NCBI RefSeq assembly: GCF_900106015.1
Contig: NZ_LT629797.1
Span: 2,170,001-2,234,000 of the forward strand
Reading direction: 5' to 3'
From: Pseudomonas sihuiensis
GTDB taxonomy: Bacteria; Pseudomonadota; Gammaproteobacteria; Pseudomonadales; Pseudomonadaceae
DNA length: 64,000 nucleotides
Under the pieces are notes generated by a model. It was not told the origin of the DNA. It ran no database searches and saw only the letters and a program-made list of their open reading frames with translations. Below, piece by piece: positions 36,812 through 46,654 of this stretch. The position numbers were made by a program, and so were the translations under genes. Numbering within the stretch: the first letter of the stretch is position 1; every line of letters starts with the position of its first letter.

Positions 36812-37335
36812 CGTTTGGTGCTTGCGGCGTGCGGTGGCCACTGGCGCTGCTCGCAGGCAGCCTGGCTGCCCTGGGTTGGGCGGCGCTCACAACGTCGCCA
36901 CCGCGGCTGGTCTACAACGCGTCCGACAGCGTGCCCGTCGGTTGGTATCGCATTTCGCCAGCCAACTCGTTGGCACCGGGCGATATGGTGCTGGTTCATC
37001 TGCCGCCGGAGGTTAGGTCGCTGGCAGCGCAACGCGGCTACCTGCCGGCGAACGTGCCGTTGCTGAAGACCTTGGCGGCAGTGGCGCCGCAGCGGGTGTG
37101 CATGCAAGGCAGTCAGGTGCGTATCGATGGCGTGCTTATGGCCAGGCGTTTGAGGTGGGATCGACAGGGTCGCGCGCTGCCAATCTGGCAGGCCTGTCGG
37201 CGCCTGGTTGGCGATGAGCTGTTCCTGCTCAGCAGCAGCAACCCAGCGTCGTTCGACAGCCGCTACTTCGGTCCGATATCCACCGACGCGGTGATCGGTC
37301 GGGCGCAGCCCTTGTGGCTGGAGTCGCGTCGATGA
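36808..37335 (+). CDS. traF: TraF-like S26 signal peptidase of conjugation
   Basis: A 175-residue protein with an N-terminal membrane segment (LALLAGSLAALGWAAL). The catalytic Ser motif is SDSVPVGWYRI near residue 40, the Lys motif is VPLLKTLAAVAPQ near residue 90, and SFDSRYFGPISTDAVIGRA lies near the end. TraF peptidases mature or cyclise the conjugative pilin and are inner-membrane proteins facing the periplasm. It lies in the normal parA-traF-relaxase order of Tn4371-like elements. Confidence 0.9.
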   Translation: MTFGACGVRWPLALLAGSLAALGWAALTTSPPRLVYNASDSVPVGWYRISPANSLAPGDMVLVHLPPEVRSLAAQRGYLPANVPLLKTLAAVAPQRVCMQGSQVRIDGVLMARRLRWDRQGRALPIWQACRRLVGDELFLLSSSNPASFDSRYFGPISTDAVIGRAQPLWLESRR

Positions 37336-37684
37336 GCAGGTCTTCTGCGTGTCGATCCGCCTGCCGACTGCATGCGCCCGGTGTGTGCGATAGAGGGCCG
37401 CCTGGCTGCAGATACCTCTGCCCTCACCTGCCGACCAGGAGCTTTGGAAGTCACCGTCCCGCCTCTCCTGATTACCCAACTCAGCAGCGCCAAGGCACGG
37501 AAAAAGCGGAGGGCAAGATAAAAGGGGGCGGCACTTCGTTGGCCCGAAGAGCAGTCTGCACGGGGGTTGGTGGCAACACAGAGCCTACGTCGCTAGGTGC
37601 CGAAATCGTGTTCGCCCCACAGCGACACTGGCTTAGAAGCGTGCCTGACACGCCGTACTGCGATCAGCTTGGAGGAGTCTAAAC
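37336..37684. other. intergenic region before the relaxase, candidate oriT
   Basis: No protein with recognisable features was found here, although one frame stays open. Origins of transfer commonly lie next to relaxase genes, and this is the only sizeable gap beside it. I saw no clear nick-site consensus or long inverted repeat, so oriT is only a positional guess. Confidence 0.3.
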
Positions 37685-39634
37685 ATGACCAAGGGAAGCC
37701 GTCCGGACGACGAATTACGCTTTCGCCCGCAGCCAGGCAAGCCGCAGCAACGCGGCCAACCCTTCGTCAACCAGGTGCTGCGCCAGGCCAACAAGGCCGG
37801 TACCGGCAAGCCGCGCAAGGCAGGCCACCAGCCCGGTGCCCGCCTCGGCCGCGGGCATGTCGCCGCCCGTTTCAGCGCGCAGCAACTGCCGTCCAACGCC
37901 CGTCGCGTCACCATCAAGACGCGCCTGGTGAACCTGTGCCAGGCCGGCAAGCGCTCGACGCTCAGCCACCTGCGCTACATCGAGCGCGACGGCGTCAGTC
38001 GTGAGGGCGATCCGGGCCAGGCCTACGGGCCGCTGACCGACCAGGCCGACATTAATGCGTTCGAGGAGCGCGGCCGGGACGACCGCCACCAGTTTCGCTT
38101 AATCGTCTCGCCCGAGGATGCCGAGCTGCTCGATGACCTACGCACCTACACCCGCCACCTGATGAGCCGGGTGGAGGCCGACCTCGGCACCCGCCTCGAC
38201 TGGGTGGCGGTCGACCATTGGAATACCGACAACCCGCACACCCATATCGTCCTGCGTGGCAAGGACGACACCGGCAAGGACCTGGTGATCGCCCGCGACT
38301 ACATCGCCGAGGGCATGCGCAACCGCGCCTCGGAGCTGGCCACCGAATGGCTCGGTCCGCGTACCGAACTGGAGATCCAACAGAGCCTGCAGCGAGAGGT
38401 GCAGCAGGAGCGTTTCACCAGCCTGGATCGCACCCTGCTGCGCGAACACCAGACCGGCGTGCTCAGCCTGAAATCGCTCGCCAACCATCCGCGCCGGCAG
38501 TTGCTGATCGGCCGCCTGCAGCAATTGCAGAAGCTTGAACTCGCACATGAAGTTCGGCCAGGACAATGGATCCTGCGTGACGACGCCGAGGCCACTCTGC
38601 GTACCATGGGCGAGCGCGGCGATATCGTGCGTACGATGCAGCGGGCCATGGGTAGCCTGCAGCGCGAGCTGGCGGTCTTCGAGCCGGGCAAGGATGGTTC
38701 TGTTGTGGTCGGTCGGATCATGGCCAAGGGCCTGGCCGACGAGCTAAACGACCGTGGCTATCTGGTGGTCGATGGACTCGACGGCAAGGCCCACTACCTG
38801 AGACTGCATGCCCGCGCTGAGCTGGCCGACTACCCCATTGGCGGCCTGGTGGAAACACGCAGTCCGAGCGAACCACGTGCGGTGGATCGGTCGATTGCTT
38901 CGCTGGCTGCGGGCGGCCTTTATCGCACCGATCACCACCTGGCCCTGGCACGCTCGCAGTCGAGCGACGGGCATGACACCGAGGCATTGGTCGAGCGCCA
39001 TGTACGGCGTCTGGAAGCCCTGCGCCGGGCCGGTATCGTCGAGCGGTTGGCCGAGGGTGTCTGGCGGGTGCCGGCCGACCTGCCCGAGCAAGGCCGGCAG
39101 CATGATGCTCGCCGCCTGGGCGATGTCGCCGTCCAGCTGCGCACGCCGCTGCCCCTCGAGCAGCAGGTGCGCGCCGTCGGTGCGACCTGGCTGGACCAAC
39201 AGCTGATCGGCGGCAGCCGAGAGCTGGTCGACACGGGCTTCGGCAAGGAGGTGCGCGAAGCGTTGCGGCAGCGCGCCGACTTCCTGGTGGTACAGGGACT
39301 GGCCCAACGCCAGGGCCAACGCGTGGTGCTCGCACGCAACCTGCTGGCCACCTTGCGCGGAAGGGAGCTGACCGCGGTAGCGCGCGAGATCTCGGCGCAG
39401 ACGGGCCTGCAGTACCGCCCGGCAGTCGATGGCCAGCGCGTCAATGGGATCTACCGACGTAGCGTGCAGTTGACCAGCGGCCGTTTTGCCCTGCTCGACG
39501 ATGGCATCGGCTTCAGCCTGGTGCCGTGGAAGCCGGTGATCGAGCAGAGGCTCGGGCAGAGCGTGTCGGCGCTAATCCAGGGCAACAGCGTCTCCTGGCA
39601 ACTGGGTCGCCAGCGCGGGCCGTCGATTGGTTGA
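37685..39634 (+). CDS. VirD2-type relaxase/mobilization nuclease
   Basis: A 649-residue protein. The N-terminus is basic (residues 1-60), followed by a relaxase domain with SHLRYIERDGVSREG, DRHQFRLIVSPEDAELLDDL and the metal-binding HxH motif NPHTHIVLRGKDDTG near residue 185. A long C-terminal region with DUF3363-like stretches (GGLYRTDHHLALARSQ, LSLKSLANHP) completes it. It would nick oriT and lead the strand in transfer. GGAGGAG precedes the ATG. The expected coupling protein gene traG/virD4 does not follow; after 18 bp a regulator on the opposite strand begins the cargo. Confidence 0.9.
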   Translation: MTKGSRPDDELRFRPQPGKPQQRGQPFVNQVLRQANKAGTGKPRKAGHQPGARLGRGHVAARFSAQQLPSNARRVTIKTRLVNLCQAGKRSTLSHLRYIERDGVSREGDPGQAYGPLTDQADINAFEERGRDDRHQFRLIVSPEDAELLDDLRTYTRHLMSRVEADLGTRLDWVAVDHWNTDNPHTHIVLRGKDDTGKDLVIARDYIAEGMRNRASELATEWLGPRTELEIQQSLQREVQQERFTSLDRTLLREHQTGVLSLKSLANHPRRQLLIGRLQQLQKLELAHEVRPGQWILRDDAEATLRTMGERGDIVRTMQRAMGSLQRELAVFEPGKDGSVVVGRIMAKGLADELNDRGYLVVDGLDGKAHYLRLHARAELADYPIGGLVETRSPSEPRAVDRSIASLAAGGLYRTDHHLALARSQSSDGHDTEALVERHVRRLEALRRAGIVERLAEGVWRVPADLPEQGRQHDARRLGDVAVQLRTPLPLEQQVRAVGATWLDQQLIGGSRELVDTGFGKEVREALRQRADFLVVQGLAQRQGQRVVLARNLLATLRGRELTAVAREISAQTGLQYRPAVDGQRVNGIYRRSVQLTSGRFALLDDGIGFSLVPWKPVIEQRLGQSVSALIQGNSVSWQLGRQRGPSIG

Positions 39635-39651
39635 GCAACAGGCAGCGGGGC

Positions 39652-40506
39652 CTACACCAGCGACGGCTCCTGCTGCAGCCACTGCTCGAAGGATTGGCTG
39701 TGCGGCTTACCCTCCTTGGCCGCATAGTAGACCAGGCGCAGGTGGCGGTCCTCGTCGATGGTCAGCGTGGTGTGTTCGAACACCACCTGGCCAACTGCTT
39801 CGATGTACAGGTGACGGATCCCCTGGCACGGGCCGTGGATGTCCTGCTGTCGCCACCATTCTCTGAAGTCCGGCGAGGCCTTCTCCAGATCCTTCACCAG
39901 CGCGGCGATATCCGGATCCTGGGTCGCCCGCACGAAGTCACGGCGGAAACTGGAGAGGATCTGCAGCGCCTGCTCATCCCAAGGGTTGAAGAGCTCGCGC
40001 ATGGCCGGGCTGGTGAACAGCATCCACAACAGGTTGCGGCGGTCCGCCGGCAGCGCGGAGAAACCGAACACCCGATCTGCAGCGGCGTTCCAGGCCAGCA
40101 CATCCCAACGCAGGTTAAGCACGTAGGCCGGACGTGACGTCAGATCCCCCATGAGGCGATGAATCAGCGCCGGCACCGTGCACCAGGTCTTCCCTGGCTC
40201 TGGCGGGAGGCGCTGGTGAGCGAGCAGGAACAGGTGACGACGCTCGGTGGCATCCAGCTTGAGCGTGCGCGAAAGGTTGTCGAGGAAGGTCGCGGAAACG
40301 CTGATATCCCGGCCCTGCTCAAGCCAGGTGTACCAGGACAAACCCACCCCGGCCAGGGCCGCGACCTCCTCGCGACGCAGCCCCGGCGTGCGCCGTCGAC
40401 TGCCGGCGGGCAGACCCACCTCCTCCGGCGAAATTCGTTCGCGGCGACTACGCAGGAATTCGGCCAGCTCTACCCGAGTGCGTTCGGCTGTGCGAGGCGC
40501 GCTCAT
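39652..40506 (-). CDS. XRE-type regulator with MmyB-like ligand domain
   Basis: A 284-residue protein from the ATG at 40506. An N-terminal Cro/C1-type HTH (GLRREEVAALAGVGLSWYTWLEQGRD) is followed by the MmyB-like domain with WDVLAWNAAADRVFGF, NLLWMLF and HLYIEAVGQVVFEHTTLTI. Such regulators often bind fatty-acid-like ligands and control a neighbouring divergent operon. It is transcribed away from the 5-aminolevulinate synthase gene with a 156-bp shared intergenic region, so it probably controls that operon. Confidence 0.88.
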   Translation of the reverse strand: MSAPRTAERTRVELAEFLRSRRERISPEEVGLPAGSRRRTPGLRREEVAALAGVGLSWYTWLEQGRDISVSATFLDNLSRTLKLDATERRHLFLLAHQRLPPEPGKTWCTVPALIHRLMGDLTSRPAYVLNLRWDVLAWNAAADRVFGFSALPADRRNLLWMLFTSPAMRELFNPWDEQALQILSSFRRDFVRATQDPDIAALVKDLEKASPDFREWWRQQDIHGPCQGIRHLYIEAVGQVVFEHTTLTIDEDRHLRLVYYAAKEGKPHSQSFEQWLQQEPSLV

Positions 40507-40662
40507 CCGGTTACCTCCAGTACTAGGATAAACAGTCAAATTGTAACCCCTATAAATCCCGAGAAGAATAGCCCGACCTGGCCGCAATTACCCGTGCCAG
40601 GGCTCTCGCTTGATGAGGAACCACACAGAGACGTGTCATCAACTCGCTAAGGAGATAAACGG

Positions 40663-41895
40663 ATGTACCAAGCACTTCTTCGGGAACAACTGGAGACATT
40701 GAAGTCCTCCAACCAGTACCGCACCTTCACCACCCTCAGCCGCATCTGCGGCCAGTACCCGCTGGCCAAACTGGATGGCCGTGAGCAAGAACCGGTGGTG
40801 GTCTGGTGCAGCAATGACTACCTCGGGATGTCGCAACATCCTGCAGTGCGCGAACAGATGCACGATGCGTTGGAGACCTACGGAGCGGGCTCCGGCGGAT
40901 CGCGCAATATCGGCGGCTCGCACGAGGTGTATTCCAGTCTGGAAGCTAGCCTGGCCGACTGGCACGGCAAGGAGGCGGCGCTGGTTTTCCCCACCGGCTT
41001 TGGCTCCAATGATGCCACCCTCCAGTGCCTGCTGCGGCGCATCCCCGACTGCGTGGTGATCAGCGATGAGCTGAACCACGCCTCCATCGTCAACGGCATT
41101 CGCTCCACGCCCAACGAGCGCAAGATCTTCCGCCACAACGATGTTGCGCACCTCGAGCAGATCCTCGCCAGCTACCCGCTGGGTCAGCCGAAGATCGTGG
41201 TGTTCGAGTCGATCTACTCGATGGACGGGGATATTGCCCCAATCGCTGAAATCGTTGCGATCGCCAAGCGCTACAACGCCCTCACCTACCTCGACGAGGT
41301 GCATGCGGTGGGCATGTACGGCCCACGTGGCGCCGGTATCGCCGCCGAGCTGGGTGTAGCTGATCAGGTGGACATCATCCAGGGCACCATGGCCAAGGCC
41401 ATCGGTGTAATCGGCGGCTATATCGCCTCGACCCAGGTGATCGTCGATGCGGTGCGCTCCTTCGCCACAGGTTTCATCTTCACCACCTCACTGCCGCCGG
41501 CAATCACCGCAGGCTGCCTGGCCAGCGTCGAGCACCTCAAGGCCAGCAGTACCGAGCGCGATCGCCTGCATGCCCAGACCGCCAAGCTGCGCGAGCGGCT
41601 CAAGCACCATGACGTGCCGGTGATGCCCTGCTCGCAGACCCACGTGCTACCGGTGCGGGTAGGTGAAGCCAAGCGCTGCAAGGCAGCGGCCGAACGCCTG
41701 CTGCATAACTATGGTGTGTACCTGCAGCCGATCAACTATCCATCCGTGCCGGTAGGGACGGAGCGCTTCCGCGTCAACGCCACGCCGAACCACAGCGACG
41801 CGCAGATCGAGCACCTGGCGGTGTCGCTGAGGGAGACCTTCGACCACTTCAGCATCCCGCTGGCGTCCGAGGTGTTTGCTGCGGAGGTGGCCTGA
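40663..41895 (+). CDS. 5-aminolevulinate synthase (accessory, biosynthetic)
   Basis: A 410-residue PLP enzyme of the alpha-oxoamine synthase family. Motifs include [81 protein letters not shown] and [13 protein letters not shown] with the PLP Lys. SRNIGG corresponds to the ALAS TRNISG segment that recognises succinyl-CoA, and IYSMDGD is typical of ALAS. Pseudomonads make haem through the glutamyl-tRNA (C5) route, so an ALAS here points to secondary metabolism. AAGGAGA precedes the ATG. It heads a tight operon with a GNAT gene one base after the stop. Confidence 0.88.
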   Translation: MYQALLREQLETLKSSNQYRTFTTLSRICGQYPLAKLDGREQEPVVVWCSNDYLGMSQHPAVREQMHDALETYGAGSGGSRNIGGSHEVYSSLEASLADWHGKEAALVFPTGFGSNDATLQCLLRRIPDCVVISDELNHASIVNGIRSTPNERKIFRHNDVAHLEQILASYPLGQPKIVVFESIYSMDGDIAPIAEIVAIAKRYNALTYLDEVHAVGMYGPRGAGIAAELGVADQVDIIQGTMAKAIGVIGGYIASTQVIVDAVRSFATGFIFTTSLPPAITAGCLASVEHLKASSTERDRLHAQTAKLRERLKHHDVPVMPCSQTHVLPVRVGEAKRCKAAAERLLHNYGVYLQPINYPSVPVGTERFRVNATPNHSDAQIEHLAVSLRETFDHFSIPLASEVFAAEVA

Positions 41896-41896
41896 G

Positions 41897-42400
41897 ATGG
41901 ACCAGTCCTTCCTCACCGTGCGCCCGGCGACCCAGGCCGACCTGGCCAGTTTGGTGGAACTGCGTGCGTATCTGCTGGACGGCACCAACGCCAGCTATTC
42001 GAGCAAGACACCGGAGGACGCGGCGCGCTGGCGGGCGGCCTACCGCACCTGGCTGAACAGCCGCCTGAACGACAGTGACTGCGTGCAAATCCTCGCCGCC
42101 GAGCACAGGGAGTCCGGCCAGGTGCTGGGCTGCGCGACGGCCATCATCGACCAGCGCGCGCCGGCGCCGGGCTGCCTCAACGGCCTATCCGGCTGGGTGC
42201 AATCGGTGGTGGTGGAGCCGCAGTGGCGCGGCCGCGGCATCGCCAAGCAACTGATGCAGCACCTGCTGCGCTGGTTCGCCAACCGCGGCGTCGGCTGCGT
42301 GGTGCTGCAGAGCACCGAGGCCGCCGGCACGCTGTACCAGGCCCTGGGCTTCACCGCCAGCGACGAGCGCCTGCTGATCCGTCAGGAGGCCTCGGCATGA
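41897..42400 (+). CDS. GNAT-family N-acetyltransferase
   Basis: A 167-residue protein starting MDQSFLTVRPATQADLASLV, with VQSVVVEPQWRGRGIAKQLMQHLL (acetyl-CoA-binding Q/RxxGxG/A pattern) and AGTLYQALGFTAS. GNATs acetylate amines; the free amine of 5-aminolevulinate or a derivative is an obvious candidate, or it could be self-protection. It begins one base after the ALAS stop and overlaps the next gene by four bases (ATGA), so it is part of one operon. Confidence 0.88.
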   Translation: MDQSFLTVRPATQADLASLVELRAYLLDGTNASYSSKTPEDAARWRAAYRTWLNSRLNDSDCVQILAAEHRESGQVLGCATAIIDQRAPAPGCLNGLSGWVQSVVVEPQWRGRGIAKQLMQHLLRWFANRGVGCVVLQSTEAAGTLYQALGFTASDERLLIRQEASA

Positions 42401-43467
42401 AGATCCTGATCATCGGCCTGGGCTACGCCGGCAACCGTTACCGCCGGGCCTTCGAACATATCGCCACGAGCACCGGCCTGCCGCTGTCGCTAGCCTATGT
42501 CGGGCGCCGGCGGAAGGCGACTGAGCTGCCCTACTTCGACAGCGTCCCCCGCGCGCTGGAAGTCTTTGCGCCGGACATCGTGGTGGTCAGCGTCAACGAC
42601 CACAGCCATGCGCCCGTGCTCAAGCAACTGGCCGGCTACCGTGGCTTCGTGCTCTGCGAGAAGCCGCTGGTCACGCCGGGCGACGACCTGGACGAGCTGC
42701 TCGGTGCATTGGATCAGGTCGGCGGCTTTGCCCTGGATCTGGTGGAGCGCTACTCGGACGCAACCCAGCAGTTGCGCGACTGGGTCGGGCGTCACGACTG
42801 GCAACTGGTGCGGGCCAGCTTCCACTGGGGCAAGGACCGCATCAACGACTACCGCCCGACCTGCGGTGTGACCAGCGAGGTGATCCATGCCCTGGATCTG
42901 GTCGGCTGGATCTGCCCGCGCGCCGGCCAGCTCCAGCTCGGTGGCGTACTCGGCGTGCGTTCGGACTTCTCCATCTCCGGCGCAGAGGTACTCGACACCG
43001 TGCAACTCACCGCCAGCATGGGCGAAGCACGGGTCACCGGTTACGCCAGCTTCGTCAACATCGTGCGCCAGCGCACCCTGGACTACAGCTTCGTCGACCA
43101 CGATGCCCGGCTGATCCATGCGCGCCTGGTGTTCGACACGCCGCGCTGGGATCAAGACCAGTTGCGGATCTGGACGCGCGGCGCCGACGGCGCCGAGGAG
43201 CTGTTGCACGAGTTCGCCACCGCCCCCGACGAGCCAGGCCTGGACACCCTGCACAAGCTCTCGCGGCTGTGCCGGCAGGTGGTGCGCGCCGTGGCGCTCA
43301 AGGAGCCACCCCGTCAGCCCTTCGCCGGCCTCGACACCGCAGTGACATTGCAGCGCCTGCTCAACGAGCTTGAAACCCATGCCCAAACCCCAGCACCGGC
43401 GCGCTACGTCCTTGGTGAGACGCGCGTGCTGCTGGCCGAGGACAGCGACCTGGAAAGCCTCGGATAA
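42397..43467 (+). CDS. Gfo/Idh/MocA-family oxidoreductase
   Basis: A 356-residue protein beginning MKILIIGLGYAGNRYRRAFE, a Rossmann NAD(P) motif, with IVVVSVNDHSHAPVL and the family EKP motif in FVLCEKPLVTPGDD. Members usually oxidise or reduce sugar or imine/keto groups. In this operon it could reduce the ketone or an imine of a 5-aminolevulinate-derived compound; that is inference. It overlaps the GNAT gene and lies 23 bp before the AsnB gene. Confidence 0.83.
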   Translation: MKILIIGLGYAGNRYRRAFEHIATSTGLPLSLAYVGRRRKATELPYFDSVPRALEVFAPDIVVVSVNDHSHAPVLKQLAGYRGFVLCEKPLVTPGDDLDELLGALDQVGGFALDLVERYSDATQQLRDWVGRHDWQLVRASFHWGKDRINDYRPTCGVTSEVIHALDLVGWICPRAGQLQLGGVLGVRSDFSISGAEVLDTVQLTASMGEARVTGYASFVNIVRQRTLDYSFVDHDARLIHARLVFDTPRWDQDQLRIWTRGADGAEELLHEFATAPDEPGLDTLHKLSRLCRQVVRAVALKEPPRQPFAGLDTAVTLQRLLNELETHAQTPAPARYVLGETRVLLAEDSDLESLG

Positions 43468-43490
43468 AACACGTTCACAAGGAGAAGACT

Positions 43491-45344
43491 ATGTGTGGAA
43501 TCGCTGGATGGCTGTCCTACAGCCAGAACATGGACGCGCAACGTGACACCCTGCAGCGCATGACCGACACCATGGCCCTGCGCGGTCCCGATGCCGGCGG
43601 GCTGTGGATCGACGGGCCGGTCGGGCTGGGCCATCGCCGGCTGTCGATCATCGACCTCGAAGGCGGTCGTCAGCCAATGACGGCAATGCATGGCGGCCTG
43701 CGTGAGGTCGCCGCCATCACCTACAGCGGCGAGGTCTACAACTTCCGCGAACTGCGTACCGAACTGCAACGGCGCGGGCACCACTTCGAAACCCGCAGCG
43801 ACACCGAGGTGGTGCTGCGTGCCTATGTGGAATGGGGCGAGGGCTTCGTCGAGCGGCTCAACGGCATGTATGCCTTTGCCCTCTGGGACCTGCGCACGCA
43901 AGAGTTGCTGCTGATCCGCGACCGCATGGGCGTCAAGCCGCTGTACTACTACCCCACCGCGGACGGCGTGGTGTTCGGCTCCGAGCCCAAGGCGCTGCTG
44001 GCCAATCCGCTGGTGCCACGCAAGGTGCGCGCCGATGGCTTGCGCGAGATCCTGGAGATGGTGAAGACGCCAGGACATGCCGTATTCGCCGGCATGCGCG
44101 AGGTGATGCCGGGCGAGATCGTGCGGATCAATCGGCAAGGTCTCTTCCGCCGCCACTACTGGAAGCTGGAGGCGCGCGAGCACACCCATTCCCTGGACGA
44201 GACCATCCGCCATACCCGCGACCTGCTGGAGGACATCGTCGACCGCCAGATCGTCGCCGACGTGCCGCTATGCAGCCTGCTCTCCGGTGGCCTCGACTCC
44301 TCGATCATCACCGCACTGGCCTCGAAGAAGCTGCTCGCCGCCGGCAAGGAGAATATCCGCTCCTTCTCCGTCGACTTCGTCGACCACGGCAGTGGCTTCA
44401 CCGGCGATGCGGTACGCGGCACGCCGGATGCGCCCTTCGTGCGCGACCTGGTGGAGAAGATCCGTTCCAGCCACCAGGAGATCGTTCTCGACAGCCGCGA
44501 GCTGGCTGATCCGGTGTTGCGCGCGCAGATCGTCCGCGCCCTTGACCTGCCGCCCGCCTTCTGGGGCGACATGTGGCCATCGCTCTATCGCCTGTTCCAG
44601 GAGGTACGCAAACACTCGACCGTAGCCCTGTCCGGCGAGAGCGCGGACGAGGTGTTCGGTGGCTACCGCTGGTTCCACGACCCTGAGGCGATCCAGGCCG
44701 ACACCTTCCCCTGGCTGACCTCGGTCACCGGCAAGTACTTCGACGGCAAGCCCCTGTTCGACCCGGGCCTGCTGGCTCAACTGGATATGCAGGGATTCCT
44801 GCACGACAGCTACGCCCAGGCCATCGCCGAGGCGCCGGTACTGCCGGGCGAAAGTGCGGTGGACCGGCGCATGCGGCAAATGAGCTACGTCAACCTGACC
44901 CGTTTCGTACAGACCCTGCTGGATCGCAAGGACCGCATGAGCATGGCCGTGGGCCTCGAGGTGCGCGTGCCTTTCTGCGATCACCGCCTGGTCGAGTACG
45001 CCTTCAACATCCCCTGGGCGCTGAAGGCCTTCGACGGGCGGGAGAAAAGCATCCTGCGCGCGGCGACCCGCGACCTACTGCCGGAGTCGATCAGCGAGCG
45101 GGTCAAGAGCCCCTACCCCTCGACTCAGGACCCGGCTTACGAGCAGGCGCTGCGTGAGGCGCTGGCCGCCATCCAGGCTGATCGGAACGCGCCGGTGACG
45201 CCGCTGCTCGACAACGACCGAATCCAGCAAACCCTGGCCAGGCCGCTTGGCAGCGTCTCGCCCATGTACGAGCGCATGGGCATGGAGCTGGTGGTCGGCC
45301 TCAACACCTGGCTGGGCGAATACGACGTCAGCCTCGAACTCTAG
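43491..45344 (+). CDS. AsnB-type glutamine-dependent amidotransferase
   Basis: A 617-residue protein starting MCGIAGWLSYS, with Cys2 as the glutaminase nucleophile. Glutamine-site motifs are GHRRLSIIDLEGG, YSGEVYNFRELR and RSDTEVVLRAY. The synthetase half has the PP-loop LLSGGLDSSIITALA, VALSGESADEVFGGYRWF and RKDRMSMAVGLEVRVPFCDH. It makes an amide from a carboxylate via an acyl-adenylate. The operon context suggests a non-aspartate substrate, as in natural-product pathways. It is longer than E. coli AsnB (554) with an insertion between the PP-loop and GESADE. Confidence 0.9.
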   Translation: MCGIAGWLSYSQNMDAQRDTLQRMTDTMALRGPDAGGLWIDGPVGLGHRRLSIIDLEGGRQPMTAMHGGLREVAAITYSGEVYNFRELRTELQRRGHHFETRSDTEVVLRAYVEWGEGFVERLNGMYAFALWDLRTQELLLIRDRMGVKPLYYYPTADGVVFGSEPKALLANPLVPRKVRADGLREILEMVKTPGHAVFAGMREVMPGEIVRINRQGLFRRHYWKLEAREHTHSLDETIRHTRDLLEDIVDRQIVADVPLCSLLSGGLDSSIITALASKKLLAAGKENIRSFSVDFVDHGSGFTGDAVRGTPDAPFVRDLVEKIRSSHQEIVLDSRELADPVLRAQIVRALDLPPAFWGDMWPSLYRLFQEVRKHSTVALSGESADEVFGGYRWFHDPEAIQADTFPWLTSVTGKYFDGKPLFDPGLLAQLDMQGFLHDSYAQAIAEAPVLPGESAVDRRMRQMSYVNLTRFVQTLLDRKDRMSMAVGLEVRVPFCDHRLVEYAFNIPWALKAFDGREKSILRAATRDLLPESISERVKSPYPSTQDPAYEQALREALAAIQADRNAPVTPLLDNDRIQQTLARPLGSVSPMYERMGMELVVGLNTWLGEYDVSLEL

Positions 45345-45432
45345 TCCCCAACCGGATGCGGCCCCGGTTCGGGGCTGCATCCCTCGGTTCATCCACCCAC
45401 GCAACTCCAATGGAGCGCAAGCGAGCCTGAGC

Positions 45433-46632
45433 ATGCACACACCCAACCAATCCCCCATCTACTTGATAGCGCTGGGGGCCTTCGCCCTCGGCATGGCCTC
45501 CTATGTCACCGCCGGCCTGATCCCGATGATCGAGGCCTCCTTCGTGGTGTCCGTCGCGGTGGCCGCCCAGTTGGTCACCGCCTTCACCCTGGCCTATGGG
45601 CTGGGGTCACCGATCTTCGTCGCCCTCACCCCGGCCCATCGCCAGCGCGCCGGCCTGCTGCTGGCCCTGGGCCTGTTCGTCATCGCCAACGCGGCCAGTG
45701 CGCTGGCCGAGAGCTTTACCACGCTGATGGTTTGGCGCGCGATCGCCGGCATTGGCGCCGGCGTCTACCTGGCCATGGGCATTGGTGCCTCGGCCGCCGT
45801 ATCGGCGCCGGAGCGCCGCGGCAAGGCCATCGCCATCATCATGGGTGGCATGGCCAGCGGCGTGGTGCTGGGCGTGCCGCTCAGCCTGCTGATCGCCGAG
45901 CAGATGGGCTGGCAAGCCGCCCTGTGGCTGGTCACGGTGCTCGGTCTGGTGGCCTTCTTCGGCCTGCTGCTCAAGCTCCCGGCATTGCCGGCGGCCACCG
46001 CCACCACCCTGGGCCAGAAGCTGGCGATCCTCGGCGACGGTCATGTGCTGGTGATCCTGCTGGTGTCCCTGCTCGCCGCCATCGCCAGTCTCGGCATGTA
46101 CACCTTCATCGCCCCGCTGCTGGCTGACCCGGCCTATGGCGCGGTGCGTTCGGTGACGCCCTATCTCTGGGTCTGGGGCATCGGTGGTGTGCTGGGTAGC
46201 TTCCTGATTGGCCCGCTAGTGGATCGCATCAAGGGCCCGGTGCTGACCTTCGCCATCATGCTGATCCTCGCCGTTTCGCTGTTTGCGCTGCCGCTGACGG
46301 CCGCACTCAGCACCTGGCTGGTGATGCTGCCCATCGCGGTCTGGGGCGCTGTTGGCTGGGCCCTGCAAGTGCCACAGAACAACGAGCTGATCCTGGCGCG
46401 CCAGGCCCAGGGCGACGGCAACCTCGCCATCGCCCTGAATGAGTCGGCGCTCTACCTGGGCAGTGCCATCGGTGCTGCAGCAGGTGGTTTCGTGCTGCTG
46501 TTGCAAATGCCCACCTGGACCCTGGCCGCCTTCGCTGGCGGTGTCGCTGTGCTGGGCGCCCTGCTGCAGATCGTCAACCTGCGTCGCCAACCGCGCTGGA
46601 CCGGCAGGGTTCAAGCCGAACCCTACAACTGA
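45433..46632 (+). CDS. MFS transporter, probable product exporter (DHA1-like)
   Basis: A 399-residue protein with about 12 transmembrane segments from the ATG at 45433. The DHA1 drug-export pattern GAFALGMASYVTAGLIPMIE opens helix 1. Motif A-like APERRGKAIAIIMGG and motif C-like GMASGVVLGVPLSLLI follow. It is last in the ALAS operon, so export of and resistance to the operon's product is the most reasonable role. GAGC lies upstream; the SD is weaker than for the other operon genes. Confidence 0.88.
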   Translation: MHTPNQSPIYLIALGAFALGMASYVTAGLIPMIEASFVVSVAVAAQLVTAFTLAYGLGSPIFVALTPAHRQRAGLLLALGLFVIANAASALAESFTTLMVWRAIAGIGAGVYLAMGIGASAAVSAPERRGKAIAIIMGGMASGVVLGVPLSLLIAEQMGWQAALWLVTVLGLVAFFGLLLKLPALPAATATTLGQKLAILGDGHVLVILLVSLLAAIASLGMYTFIAPLLADPAYGAVRSVTPYLWVWGIGGVLGSFLIGPLVDRIKGPVLTFAIMLILAVSLFALPLTAALSTWLVMLPIAVWGAVGWALQVPQNNELILARQAQGDGNLAIALNESALYLGSAIGAAAGGFVLLLQMPTWTLAAFAGGVAVLGALLQIVNLRRQPRWTGRVQAEPYN

Positions 46633-46654
46633 GCCATAAGAAGGAGGAAGGGCT

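Noticed and set aside
37332..37682. Possible small gene between traF and the relaxase
   Set aside because: The open frame is Arg/Cys/Pro-rich with no SD and no family-like pattern. I treat it as the likely transfer-origin region instead.
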